From Flammeovirgaceae bacterium UBA4465 (lineage in GTDB: Bacteria; Bacteroidota; Bacteroidia; Cytophagales; Cyclobacteriaceae), in the NCBI GenBank assembly GCA_905182375.1, contig CAJJBF010000007.1, positions 62,001-126,000 of the forward strand: DNA of 64,000 bases, written 5' to 3'. Numbering within the stretch: the stretch's first letter is position 1; each line of letters begins with the position of its first letter. Made by a program: the position numbers and the translations under genes. Below, piece by piece: positions 9,333 to 18,540 of the stretch. Below the pieces are notes generated by a model, which saw only the letters and a program-made list of their open reading frames with translations, was not told where the DNA came from and did not search any database.

Positions 9333-10580
9333 TCAATTAGTTTTTAGACGATATAATGCGCCATGAGAAGCTCTTTCACCAGAGATCATCGCCGCATTTA
9401 ATGATCCGTTGGCAGTATGATCCCCACATAAGAGTATTTTATCTGCATATGTCATCAGATCAAGATCCGGTTCGTACAATACAGATCTGAGGTCAGGCAG
9501 CGCCCTTTGTATCGCATAATGCTTAATGAATTTAGCTTTTATTATAGAAAAATATTTTTCAAGCTCACCCATAACTTGAGAAACCAGGACTTCAGAGGAA
9601 AACGAATGTTGCTTTACTACAGTGACTGAGAGCAACTGAAGATGGGGGTAAGGAGCCTGTTGAACACTCGTTGGATAAAAAATATTATTAATTAAAGTAT
9701 CTGAAAGAGCTGATAGATGGATGATCGGTGGCGGCACATTATTTATCGGCACACTGAAGTATAAAGTATCACATGTTTTCCATCTGTTTTTAACAGAATA
9801 ACCTTCGAGAAAGCTACTTGGATCCGTAGCAACAATGCACACATCATAAGGATATTGATCTCCTGAAGCCATGGTTATAAAATCAGTAGTCACTTTTTGT
9901 ACTTCGTTATTTAACTGAATTTGAGTCGTCTTTAATTGACCTGCCAATTGCGACGCAATCGCACCTATCCCTGCCTTAGGTAGGGTAGCAAAACCTTCAG
10001 CAAACATTTTATAGATAAATTCAAACATTCTGCTTGAAGTATGAAGATGGCACTCCAAAAAAATACCAGAAAAAAAGGGCTTAAAAAATTGGGTGATGAT
10101 TTTATCTGAAAAGCCTAAATACTGTAAATAAGCCAAGGTAGTGCGCTCTTTTTTATTAAATAGGGTGGAGGTTGGCGTATTTTTTAATCGAAGATTGAGT
10201 TGAAATATTTTAAGTTTATCGCGTATGGATCCAATGCTAGAAAATAGAGTAGGTAAGAGCATAGAGATGTCTCTAAGTGGATCTCCAATGATGTGGGAAT
10301 CATTATCAGTGTAAATACGAGCACCAGGAGACAATCTTTGCAGATCTAAATCGACATAGTTTAAGTATTTTTTACTCATGGGGTACGCATCTAATAAGAC
10401 TTGAAAACCCACATCTAGAATCCAACCATCTATGATTTCAGTTCTAACCCGACCTCCAATATAGCCCGTAGCCTCTAAGATCGTGGGCACATATCCCTTT
10501 TGTTCTAGATTTTGCGCAGCGATCAAACCACTAACACCTGCTCCAATGATATAAATATTTTTATCTTGATTTGTTTTCAT
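9333..10580 (-). CDS. FAD/NAD(P)-dependent amine oxidase / phytoene-desaturase-like oxidoreductase
   Basis: A 415-residue flavoprotein. The N-terminal Rossmann motif GAGVSG (residues 13-18) is followed by the acidic ribose-binding EATGYIGGRVRTE. This places it in the amine oxidase superfamily with protoporphyrinogen oxidases and carotenoid desaturases. The C-terminal FAD-binding region LLCGDHTANGSLNAAMISGERA is typical. No signal peptide is seen. The gene stands alone, with no carotenoid or haem genes nearby, so the substrate cannot be assigned. Similar proteins are often labelled protoporphyrinogen oxidase without proof. Confidence 0.82.
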   Translation of the reverse strand: MKTNQDKNIYIIGAGVSGLIAAQNLEQKGYVPTILEATGYIGGRVRTEIIDGWILDVGFQVLLDAYPMSKKYLNYVDLDLQRLSPGARIYTDNDSHIIGDPLRDISMLLPTLFSSIGSIRDKLKIFQLNLRLKNTPTSTLFNKKERTTLAYLQYLGFSDKIITQFFKPFFSGIFLECHLHTSSRMFEFIYKMFAEGFATLPKAGIGAIASQLAGQLKTTQIQLNNEVQKVTTDFITMASGDQYPYDVCIVATDPSSFLEGYSVKNRWKTCDTLYFSVPINNVPPPIIHLSALSDTLINNIFYPTSVQQAPYPHLQLLSVTVVKQHSFSSEVLVSQVMGELEKYFSIIKAKFIKHYAIQRALPDLRSVLYEPDLDLMTYADKILLCGDHTANGSLNAAMISGERASHGALYRLKTN

Positions 10581-10727
10581 GTGATATCTAAACTGAAGGA
10601 CAATCTAATTCTATTCACATTTACTCATCCTTTGAATTGATGAAATTTTATTACTCATTGAATCGTTTGACCTTTGTTCAGGTCCTTATTTGAATTTTTT
10701 TTGAACTTATTGATAGTTATGAAAATC

Positions 10728-10754
10728 AGAGGCCTTAAAATGATTAAGACCTCT
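10728..10754. terminator. hairpin between convergently oriented gene ends
   Basis: AGAGGCCTTAA and TTAAGACCTCT form an 11-base stem with one mismatch and a five-base loop. The hairpin lies 33 bases beyond the stop of the minus-strand gene ending at 10787. An A-run follows on the plus side; the minus-side flank is only moderately T-rich. Confidence 0.45.
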
Positions 10755-10786
10755 AATGATATAAAAAAAACAGTTAAATGTTCAGA

Positions 10787-11569
10787 TTAATTCCAACTAT
10801 CATCTATAAATTTCCAAATAGATTGTTTTCGTGCATCGCTGGCACTTGATAATTGCTTTTCCTCAATCCCCTTCATGTATGTGTCAAGATACTTATTCGA
10901 ATTAGACGAATTATCAATGTAAGTGACACTTTTTAATAAAGCCTCTACAGAAGGGAAACCATCAAACGATATACCATTGTAGTTTACCATCTGGTCATCT
11001 TCCCAATAGTTATTGGTCAATTTAATACCAAAGGCCCAGTTTGCTCCGATATTTTCTTTTTGTTGTGGCTTCGCGACCAATTCTCCCCATAATCTATTAA
11101 TACCAACGAACTTTTGGCGGTCCGTGAATTTAAACTCATTCAAGATGAAATAACTAGATTGCTATTCACCTAAGACATTGTCAACAATTTGCCAAATTTC
11201 AAAGTGAGCTATTCCTTTCGCTTCAAAAGTCTCCCAATTTGGAGTTTTGAGTCCTAATGCTTGAGCAGTATCATTATTAAAAATACTGAAATCAAATGCT
11301 GCATATTGCTTAGTGCTTTTGAAGTGATGAAAGAATAGAAATTTATTAGGCTCAGACCAGGATTGCATCATACCCCAACCTGCCCATTTTTCTTCGGCTA
11401 CGCCTTTTTGGGCCAATTTTTTATAAAATTCTTTGTTTGTTTTAATAAACTCCTCCGTGTCTCCAGTTACTTCAAAATAATGAAATTGCATGAGATAGGC
11501 TTCATTCTCCTGAGCAATTGTCAGTTTAAAGATTAATACACCGAAAAGAGTTAGTATTAGATTTTTCAT
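10787..11569 (-). pseudogene. exported two-domain dimeric-alpha/beta-barrel-like protein, interrupted by in-frame TAG
   Basis: Two open frames, 11569-11162 and the stretch ending at 10787, are in the same reading frame. They are separated only by a TAG at 11162-11164 and seven sense codons before the next Leu/Asn start region. Joined, they give about 260 residues: a signal peptide (MKNLILTLFGVLIFKLTIAQ), then two similar halves of roughly 110 residues, each with aromatic-rich beta segments (WAGWGMMQSW in the first, GANWAFGIKL in the second). This fits a duplicated ferredoxin-like barrel, although I do not recognise a named family. The internal ATG at 11569 is chosen because it begins the signal peptide. 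A single nonsense mutation, or readthrough, would explain the layout. Confidence 0.65.
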
Positions 11570-12130
11570 GTTTTGAGATTTAAGTTGATTGATCTGTATA
11601 TAGTATCGGTTTAATAAATTGCTGTTTTTAAACAAAAACTGAATGATTTTTCTTAGCAAGAAAAAAAAGTTAAAAAAACAGTATAATTATGAATAAAAAA
11701 TGAGGGTGTTTCAATTATTTTTAATTTCAAGTACTTATACAAAGGGTAGAGTTAAAAGAATAATTGGGCCTAAGCATCATAAAATACACGAAAATTATTA
11801 TTTTAATAGGGATTAATGGGACCTAATAAGGGTCATTAATCCACCCTTTTTAGTTAAAGCATCCTTTGTAATAAATACATTTAAATAATTAATGAATTCC
11901 GACTCCCCTCTGCAAATGATATCTTTACCTGGTGATAAAATAACTGCAGTAGTTTTCTACTATTCCAAAATAAAAATATATTAAGATGACCATACAATAA
12001 TGATATATTGATCCAGCGTTTGAACTAAAGAAAAGAATCATCCCTTCGATTAAGGTTAAGCAAAATATTACTCACTAATTACATCATAAAGTCAATGCTA
12101 ATTGTACCTCTATAAAATCAATAATATTAT
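11570..12130. other. divergent intergenic region with a stand-alone hairpin
   Basis: 561 bases between two divergently transcribed genes. No protein-coding frame is convincing. The notable element is the hairpin and T-run at 11810-11851, described separately. The rest is AT-rich and should hold two promoters. Confidence 0.5.
11810..11851 (+). terminator. orphan terminator-like hairpin
   Basis: GGATTAAT..GACC pairs with GGTCATTAATCC around a TAATAAG loop (stem 8 + 4 bases with a two-base bulge). ACCC and TTTTT follow at 11847-11851. It lies in a divergent intergenic region, so no annotated gene ends into it on the plus strand. Confidence 0.5.
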
Positions 12131-13633
12131 ATGAGAATATCAATCATAGGTTTTTTAATTGTTTGTAATCTCTCAATATGGGCTCAAAAAAAAATCATTA
12201 GCGGAAGGGTATTAGATGCGGAGACGGATCTTGCCTTGCCCTTTGCTAGTATTTCTTTTAATGACTATTCCAACGGTAGCGTTTCTAATTCCGAGGGTGT
12301 ATATGTTATTGACATCGCTGCTGATAGGTTGGGGGATTCATTGTATTTCAGCTACATGGGATATGAAACGCTAGGTATCAGTGTTAAATCCCTATTGATG
12401 GAGGGAAGCGTGTGGCTGCGTTCTGCACAAATTAATTTAACGGAAATACCGGTTTACTCTCAAACGTTGAACGCGTTAGCAATCATTAAATTAGTTGAGA
12501 AAAATTTCCCTAAAAACCATCCTCAAGTCAATCAGTTACAACACCTCTTTTACCATAATTACAATAATACTCCATTCAGTGAAGTAAATAGAATGAACGT
12601 CTTAAAAACAAGTTTTGCTGACATTGATCAGGGATTGGTCGATGAAGTTTTAGAGGTCATTCCAGAGGACATTAAATCATACAGAGATGTCATTGTTGAT
12701 TTTTACAGTCATGGTGCTGAAACGAAAATTATGCCTATCGAAGGGATTTCTTTGCAAGAAAGTACAGCACTGTCGGTACAAAATCAGATTGAGGAAAAAT
12801 TATTGGGCTTAACAGAGGATATTGAACTCAGTTTTGAAGATGACGAATTGTATTACAAAATGGGCACAGGAATCATTTCATCAAAACTAGAGCTCGATGA
12901 GCCGGATGCTGAAGACATAGATACTGTAATGACAAATGCAGATGACACTACCCATTATTTAATAAGCTCAGAATATCTTAGAAAGGATATAGAAAACTTT
13001 TTAGTCAATACTGCCAATATTAACTCGGACAACTTAGAGTTTATTAACAAACCTAAGAAATACAATTATAAAAAAGAATTGACCTTATTTAATGATGAAT
13101 GGGTTTATAAAATTAATTTTGAACCCAAGGAACAAGGAATTTTTCAAGGGATATTGTACATCGCTGCCACTAATTATGCTATTCTACAGTTTGATTATGA
13201 ATTTGCGACAGGTAAAAGCACTGAAAATATTAATTTATTAGGAATAGGCCATAAAGTAAACTACAAAAAAGCCCAAGTCATTTATGAAAAGTTAGATACG
13301 GCATATTTTGTGAAATATATAAACGCTGAAAAACGAGAGTTTTTCTCTGTAGATCGTAACTTCTTCATGGTAAAGAAAGAAAAGCGGTTCTTATTTGATA
13401 AGGCTTTGAATAAAATCAAGTTTGCATTAGATATACAATTTGAAACAAAAAATGGATGGGAGCTATTGGTGATTCATAGGCAAAACTTAGCAAAAGAAAC
13501 TTTTGAGCTTGTTAAGGAACCTGAAAAAATGAGGATTAAAAAGGAGTTTGTCTATAGTATGGACATGTGGGATCATAGATCAGTGATTGTCCCCAATACA
13601 GAACTCAAAAACTTCAGGCGAGACAATAAATAA
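12131..13633 (+). CDS. exported protein with carboxypeptidase-regulatory-like domain
   Basis: 500 residues. A signal peptide ending IWAQ (about 18 residues) is followed by a carboxypeptidase-D regulatory-like beta domain (KIISGRVLDAETDLALPFASI, read as a motif through about residue 105). This domain is used in Bacteroidota on TonB receptors and on other cell-envelope proteins. The remaining 390 residues are predicted to be soluble and rich in aromatic beta strands, with acidic patches near 230-270. I do not recognise a catalytic motif. The next gene follows after 40 bases on the same strand and may be cotranscribed. Location is likely periplasm or outer membrane. Confidence 0.7.
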   Translation: MRISIIGFLIVCNLSIWAQKKIISGRVLDAETDLALPFASISFNDYSNGSVSNSEGVYVIDIAADRLGDSLYFSYMGYETLGISVKSLLMEGSVWLRSAQINLTEIPVYSQTLNALAIIKLVEKNFPKNHPQVNQLQHLFYHNYNNTPFSEVNRMNVLKTSFADIDQGLVDEVLEVIPEDIKSYRDVIVDFYSHGAETKIMPIEGISLQESTALSVQNQIEEKLLGLTEDIELSFEDDELYYKMGTGIISSKLELDEPDAEDIDTVMTNADDTTHYLISSEYLRKDIENFLVNTANINSDNLEFINKPKKYNYKKELTLFNDEWVYKINFEPKEQGIFQGILYIAATNYAILQFDYEFATGKSTENINLLGIGHKVNYKKAQVIYEKLDTAYFVKYINAEKREFFSVDRNFFMVKKEKRFLFDKALNKIKFALDIQFETKNGWELLVIHRQNLAKETFELVKEPEKMRIKKEFVYSMDMWDHRSVIVPNTELKNFRRDNK

Positions 13634-13673
13634 CAACTAATTTTGTTTTTTTTAGACCATTAATCATTTCATT

Positions 13674-14417
13674 ATGTTCGTAACTTGGTTTGAAGTATTA
13701 AACTTTGTATTGTGTGTGTGTTTAATACTGATTGGATATAAATATTCCGAGACGTTTTGGTCTTATAAAATCAATAAACCTTATGCTTGGGAGCAAGCGG
13801 TAGCATTCAAGACGGTGACCCCTCAACTGATTAAGATGGAACGTACGTTTCGAGATCGGGTACGATTTTATAATCTTTGGTTTCAGATCGAGTATCTCAA
13901 AAGAATGAAAATCACAGGTGCTTTTGCTGAGTTAGGGGTACACAAGGGAGTTACGGCCAAGGCCATTCATTTGATGGATGTAGATCGAAAACTTTATCTA
14001 TTTGATACCTTCAATGGCTTTGATCCGAGAGATTTGGCAGTCGAATCTCAGCAGGGGAATAAATTTGATCCTTCCAACTTTTCTGATACCGAGGTAGAAA
14101 TAGTACGAGCTTATATCGGAGGTAATGATAACCTCATCTTTAAGAAAGGATATTTTCCAGAAACCACTTTAGGTTTGGAACAGGAGGGGTTTGCATTGGT
14201 GCATCTCGATGCAGATTTATATGTACCTACTCTTGAAGCTTTGAAGTTTTTTTATTCTAAAATGAATCCTGGTGGAGTCATCATCATTCATGACTACAAT
14301 CACACATGGGACGGAATTCCTAAGGCCGTAAATACATTTGTTGAAAATATTCCTGAATCGATAATCGAGCTTATGGATTGGCAAGGAAGTGTCATGATCA
14401 TTAGAAATAAAAACTGA
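13674..14417 (+). CDS. membrane-anchored TylF/MycF-like class I SAM methyltransferase
   Basis: 247 residues. An N-terminal hydrophobic helix (about residues 8-22) is followed by a Rossmann-like methyltransferase domain. The SAM-binding strand FAELGVHKG is at 84-92. The acidic HLDADLYVPT near 179 and HDYNHTWDG near 208 are typical of the macrocin O-methyltransferase (TylF) family, which uses Mg2+. These enzymes methylate hydroxyl groups of sugars, commonly in glycan or natural-product pathways, but the substrate here is unknown. The membrane anchor is a variation on the soluble family and suggests action at the inner membrane face. It follows the carboxypeptidase-regulatory-like protein by 40 bases. 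Confidence 0.8.
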   Translation: MFVTWFEVLNFVLCVCLILIGYKYSETFWSYKINKPYAWEQAVAFKTVTPQLIKMERTFRDRVRFYNLWFQIEYLKRMKITGAFAELGVHKGVTAKAIHLMDVDRKLYLFDTFNGFDPRDLAVESQQGNKFDPSNFSDTEVEIVRAYIGGNDNLIFKKGYFPETTLGLEQEGFALVHLDADLYVPTLEALKFFYSKMNPGGVIIIHDYNHTWDGIPKAVNTFVENIPESIIELMDWQGSVMIIRNKN

Positions 14418-14733
14418 AAAATTACCTCACTAACCCATATTCTTTACAGTATTTGAATGGTATATATTATGAATCATTTGGTTTTAGCTGTAAGGATTAT
14501 CAGCGACCATATCAATATGGAAATTCTTATTAAGAACAAAAATCTTCTTAGGTCAACCTAGGGATATATCGTCATCTGCCCAATATTATCTATGCTAAGC
14601 TTATTAATTAATATCAATAAAACTTCCATTGAAATAAAATCTGAAAAACGCTGAAATAGACCATATTATCGTTTTTCAAAGTTTTAAAAAAAGGTGGATA
14701 TAGTGGGGCCAACATCAGGTATGGACAAAACGC
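14418..14733. other. convergent intergenic region with an AT-rich hairpin
   Basis: 316 bases between converging genes. The only structure I see is TGAAAAACG (14642-14650) pairing with CGTTTTTCA (14670-14678), a perfect nine-base stem with a long loop. It might serve as a terminator for either gene. Confidence 0.4.
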
Positions 14734-14991
14734 TTAACTTTCAGAGTCGTCCTCGGATAATATTTTGAGCGTATCCACAAGGGCATAATAGTCAGCATCT
14801 GACTCATATTCAATGTTTTTCTTAACGAAAGCCTCAATTTCTTTTTTAAATGCAATAAAGCCCTCATATGAGCTATCTAAGGAGTTTTTAGCTTTGAATG
14901 CCATGATTGTGGGCTGATCAAAATACTTTTTATAATGATTAAATAGACCAGAGTCATGTTTAAATTCAATTCCTGTGTTGTATTTACTCAT
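14734..14991 (-). CDS. small hypothetical protein, 85 residues
   Basis: Not recognised. It is acidic at the C-terminus (SEDDSES), has no signal peptide or membrane segment, and is probably helical through the middle (EGFIAFKKEIEAFVKKNIE). The ATG is preceded by an A-rich leader. It stands alone, with 408 non-coding bases on its upstream side. The frame has normal composition for this window, which favours a real gene. Confidence 0.5.
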   Translation of the reverse strand: MSKYNTGIEFKHDSGLFNHYKKYFDQPTIMAFKAKNSLDSSYEGFIAFKKEIEAFVKKNIEYESDADYYALVDTLKILSEDDSES

Positions 14992-15399
14992 TAAAAGTAT
15001 ATGTTAATTAAGCGTTTAAATCTTACTCACTGTAACTCGCTGCAAATATTATAGTTCTTAGGTCATTACTATTAGAAAAATGAATAATGTTTTGAACAAC
15101 TTGTAAACAAATAAGTGATTGATTGGCTGAATGGTCTAAGAGCGGCTAATTGGTAAAGGATCTAAAATGACTTCTACCTGTAGATGCTTACCAAAAAGAT
15201 CAGAAAATACCATAAGTATAAATAAAAGCTATAATTCTTTTTATTCGGTTGAGTATTTAAAGACAAAGATCAACCAGTAATAAAACAATGAGCTATCTAC
15301 CTTTTTATACTGAAAAAAGTTAAAAAAAATGCTATAACCATGCGGAATGGATCGTAACAAAGCAGCTGAAATCATTGATTTCTATTTGTTGACCTGGGC
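14992..15399. other. gene-free stretch
   Basis: 408 AT-rich bases holding the upstream region of the 85-residue gene. I see no RNA gene, repeat or protein remnant. Confidence 0.45.
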
Positions 15400-15912
15400 T
15401 CATAAAGGGATAAAATCAGAGAGGTAATAACCTATTTCTTCATCTGCGATCATAATATCCATATCAAAACTTGCTATAGTAGGGAAGCCATAAGTTCTAT
15501 CATACGCTATCACTGCGCTAGCAGGATTTTGACTCATACGATTATTGATTTCTTCAAACAAGTCATCTATCGATAGGGCATAATATTCATATCCCCAAAA
15601 TGATTCACCATAGGCAGCTTCCATTTCCTCTATATATTTTTGATCCTCATCAGAAGTATAAGTCACTTCAATACTGATTACTTCATTATTTTTGACAACA
15701 ATATGATAAGGGAGGTAATTCATACAATTACAGCTGACGGTTAAATCCATTTCGTAAGAACTTACAGCTTGACAAGCCCAAAGCGTTTCTGCCTCTATTA
15801 GGGTAGAGGGGTTTGAAGCACATGTTTGATTTACAGCATCTTCTGCTTCAGAACAAGCAGCGAATAGAAAAGTTAAACAACTTATAAAATATAGAGATTT
15901 TAAAAAAGGCAT
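15400..15912 (-). CDS. DUF6174-type lipoprotein
   Basis: About 170 residues from the chosen ATG at 15912, which begins the lipoprotein signal MPFLKSLYFISCLTFLFAAC with a lipobox LFAAC. The frame extends upstream to 15975, but those residues are polar and would precede the signal. The mature part has the pattern of the DUF6174 family: a Cys-rich strand (SCNCMNYLPYHIVVKNNEV), a region giving YDRTYGFPTIASFDMD, and an Asp/Glu-rich helix DDLFEEINNR. The function of this family is unknown. It follows the 145-residue membrane protein gene on the same strand after 82 bases and could share its transcript. Confidence 0.65.
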   Translation of the reverse strand: MPFLKSLYFISCLTFLFAACSEAEDAVNQTCASNPSTLIEAETLWACQAVSSYEMDLTVSCNCMNYLPYHIVVKNNEVISIEVTYTSDEDQKYIEEMEAAYGESFWGYEYYALSIDDLFEEINNRMSQNPASAVIAYDRTYGFPTIASFDMDIMIADEEIGYYLSDFIPL

Positions 15913-15994
15913 AAGGAATAATTTATTTGAACCGATGCTATAGTATTTAGAAGAATATCCATCGAATCGATGCAAGTAATCAATATAAGGATCA

Positions 15995-16432
15995 TCAAAA
16001 AATAAATCCCTTTTTCTTGTAATAAAAGGTGCTCCATAGTAGGGCTATAGAAACCGTTAAAATGACGATTGCCTTCCATATAAGGTTCATAGAGAAGATT
16101 ACATCGGATTGAATAAAGAAGTTGTAATAATGCTGCAAAAGAACACCCAACAACGAAGATCCAAAAAAGTTAATTGACCAAGAGCTTCTTAATAGTAGCG
16201 CTATGCAGCCAGCGCTACCTCCAAAAACTGCCATCGCATAAGATCCTGTTACCCAAGCTGGGAGGTGCAAGAAATAATTTTGTATCTCAGGAGCTAACGC
16301 CATCTTATCCAATTCAGACTGGTAAACTTGAACTAAATACTGATAAACCCCTATAATATTCCAGATAAGTGCCAGGCTGTTGATGATTAAATACTTTTTA
16401 GAAGTCTTATTCATGGTTGAATTTTCTATCAA
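15995..16432 (-). CDS. small membrane protein, four predicted helices
   Basis: 145 residues with hydrophobic segments at about 14-34, 57-80, 85-102 and 113-135, ending in a basic tail KKKGF. Similar small Bacteroidota proteins are often given transporter-like names without evidence; I do not assign a substrate. The start could be either the first Met or Met7 (MNKTSKK). The neighbouring gene at 16640 also encodes a small multi-helix membrane protein on the other strand. Confidence 0.6.
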   Translation of the reverse strand: MIENSTMNKTSKKYLIINSLALIWNIIGVYQYLVQVYQSELDKMALAPEIQNYFLHLPAWVTGSYAMAVFGGSAGCIALLLRSSWSINFFGSSLLGVLLQHYYNFFIQSDVIFSMNLIWKAIVILTVSIALLWSTFYYKKKGFIF

Positions 16433-16639
16433 ACTTTAGTTAAAAAAAATACTTTTTTTATAAAGCATCGTCAGAGGTTTTAATACGTTATGTTTTGTTA
16501 ATAGTTGAGATAATAATAGGTCATCAGGCTATCGATCAGATGGTTCGATTTATTAAATAATCATGAAATATGCTAACTTTAATGTAAATTATATATTTAA
16601 AACATATTTTATTATAAATTCAATAAAAAACACACAATT

Positions 16640-17005
16640 ATAAATTTAAAAAATATTTTCAAAATTGGAGCGGTCGTCATGTTGATCAATGGGCTCGGTG
16701 CACTCTTTGCAACAGATATGTTTATGGAAGCGGCAAGCTTTGAAATGTCTCCTTCCTTATTAACCCTAGGTCAATTTATGGGGGTTACTTTTTTAGTCAT
16801 GGCACTCATTGCATGGAAAACTGCTGATTTGGCCAATGATGCCTTGCCGGCTTTTGGCCAAATATATGCCATAACACAAGGAATGTGAGTAGTCATCATT
16901 GGATATCATATAGCTATAGGTGCCGCAACGGCCCCAACCGCTTTTGCTAATATAGGTATTACCGCTGTCTTAGGTGTACTTTTCTTTTTTTACAGCAAAA
17001 AATAA
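16640..17005 (+). pseudogene. small multi-helix membrane protein interrupted by in-frame TGA
   Basis: An open frame from ATG 16679 encodes two to three hydrophobic helices and ends at TGA 16886-16888. The same frame then continues VVIIGYHIAIGAATAP and a further helix to TAA at 17003-17005. Reading the TGA as Trp would give a continuous protein of about 110-120 residues. Upstream, the frame extends with plausible residues back to an ATA codon at 16640, which could be a mutated ATG. The pattern fits a recent one- or two-step inactivation. The family is not recognised. Confidence 0.55.
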
Positions 17006-17016
17006 TATAAAAGTCA

Positions 17017-17042
17017 GGACAAGGGGTCAAAACTGCTTGTCC
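17017..17042. terminator. hairpin between convergent genes
   Basis: GGACAAG and CTTGTCC form a seven-base stem between the end of the interrupted membrane gene and the end of the oxidoreductase gene. The T-run is weak on both sides. Confidence 0.35.
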
Positions 17043-17098
17043 CTTATTATTAAAACAGGAAGACATCGGCTGCATTTATCCCCCTTTATTGAGGAAAT

Positions 17099-18211
17099 TC
17101 AAAGATTGATTGTTTCTGCTAGTTTTTTACCAACCAGATTACCTATTGCTACACCCATTCCCCCCAATCGGACACCGCAGTAAAGTTGATCAGAAAAAGT
17201 TTTTATCAATGGTGTTTTTTGATTGCCTACACCCATGATGCCGCTCCAACGATCATCAATTTCAAAAGAAGTTTGTGGTAAGATGACGGATTTTAAAAGT
17301 TTTGAGAGGGTTTCCTGTATAGGTGCATTTAAACCAAATTCGGAAGTTGTTTCTCCTTTCAAGTCCAATTGACGGCCGCCACCAAACAAAATTCTATCAT
17401 TGATGTTTCGAAAGTAATAATAGCCTTCATCCATATGAAAGGTGCCCTTGATAGCTAGATTTTCGATTTTATGAGTAATCAACACTTGAGCTCGCGCTGG
17501 CGCTACCGACACATTTAAAAGCTGATTGGCAAAACCATTAGTCGCTACGATGATCTTTTTCCCCTCAATTTCAAAATCGTTTTGAAGATAGACTTTGCCA
17601 TCGGTAGATGTTTTATTTACATTCATGCCTGTCAGAATATGAGCACCCAAACCTGTGGCCTTTTTGATTAAGGCATCCATCATTTTTCCCGTATCTATTT
17701 GTCCTTCAAAGGGATTAAAAAAGCAGTGATGATGTACATTTCCAAAGCCAAACGGAGTGGCCTGCTCTACAAAAGCGGGTGCATTAAAAACAGGAAGTAA
17801 AAGCTTATTAATATGTTCTAAATGCTCACAACAGTTGTTAAATAAGGGGAGATCCTGTTCTAAAAAAAGCTCATAGCCTCCATGGCATTCGTAACCCATC
17901 TGCTCATCCCCAAGTAAGGTCCTCATAGAGTTCAATCCTTCCCAACGCAACCGAATCAAATCAATCACTTCCTCTGGACTGTGGCTATCTAGATCATGGA
18001 TAAGCTCTGAAAGACTTCCAAAACAGGCAAATCCTGCATTTTTAGTACTTCCTCCTTGTGGTAAGATACCCTTTTCGAGAATCAAAACTTTATGATGAGG
18101 ATTAGATTCTAGTATGTGAATCGCCGTACTTAAACCAACAATACCACTACCAATAATGATGACATCCAGATTGTCAAACCATTGATTTCTTTCCCAATAA
18201 CTTAAATTCAT
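17099..18211 (-). CDS. FAD-dependent oxidoreductase, DadA/glycine-oxidase-like
   Basis: 370 residues of the D-amino-acid-oxidase-like flavoprotein family. The dinucleotide-binding motif VIIIGSGIVGLSTAI is at about residues 17-31, with the ribose-binding acidic residue in LILEKG and the substrate/flavin segment KNAGFACFGS. The C-terminal region GVRLGGMGVAIGNLVG is typical of the family's FAD-binding end. It probably oxidises an amino acid or secondary amine, passing electrons to oxygen or quinone. The substrate is not determinable. It stands alone, convergent with the interrupted membrane gene and divergent from aconitase. Confidence 0.82.
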   Translation of the reverse strand: MNLSYWERNQWFDNLDVIIIGSGIVGLSTAIHILESNPHHKVLILEKGILPQGGSTKNAGFACFGSLSELIHDLDSHSPEEVIDLIRLRWEGLNSMRTLLGDEQMGYECHGGYELFLEQDLPLFNNCCEHLEHINKLLLPVFNAPAFVEQATPFGFGNVHHHCFFNPFEGQIDTGKMMDALIKKATGLGAHILTGMNVNKTSTDGKVYLQNDFEIEGKKIIVATNGFANQLLNVSVAPARAQVLITHKIENLAIKGTFHMDEGYYYFRNINDRILFGGGRQLDLKGETTSEFGLNAPIQETLSKLLKSVILPQTSFEIDDRWSGIMGVGNQKTPLIKTFSDQLYCGVRLGGMGVAIGNLVGKKLAETINL

Positions 18212-18540
18212 AATTCTTTCGAGGTCTACGTCAAATACAAATTTAGACGAATTAGAATATACGGACTAAAATCTAAAAAAATCATTGCATTTTTATGTTA
18301 TAAGAATAAACGTGCGATAAATATTTGCAATACTTTCAAATGAGTAAGATCGCTACTCCAATAAGATCATTAGAAAACCTTTCCTCTTCATGAATTTTCT
18401 AATCTATCAACAATGTTTTTTAAATATCTTTATTAATGAAACAGACTTAATAAATAAAACGGGAGGACTTATAGACATTTTTTTTTTATTAGATATCTTC
18501 GCATTGTTATTCAAATGAATGCGGCTAAAACTTATACATT
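18212..18540. other. divergent promoter region oxidoreductase/aconitase
   Basis: 329 AT-rich bases with no coding frame. A T-run at 18478-18487 precedes a TATCTTCG sequence about 45 bases upstream of the aconitase ATG. The match to a -7 box is incomplete. Confidence 0.4.

Noticed and set aside
11162-16888. Stop-codon reassignment (TAG or TGA read as an amino acid)
   Set aside because: TAG, TGA and TAA all end intact genes normally across the window, and only isolated genes are interrupted.
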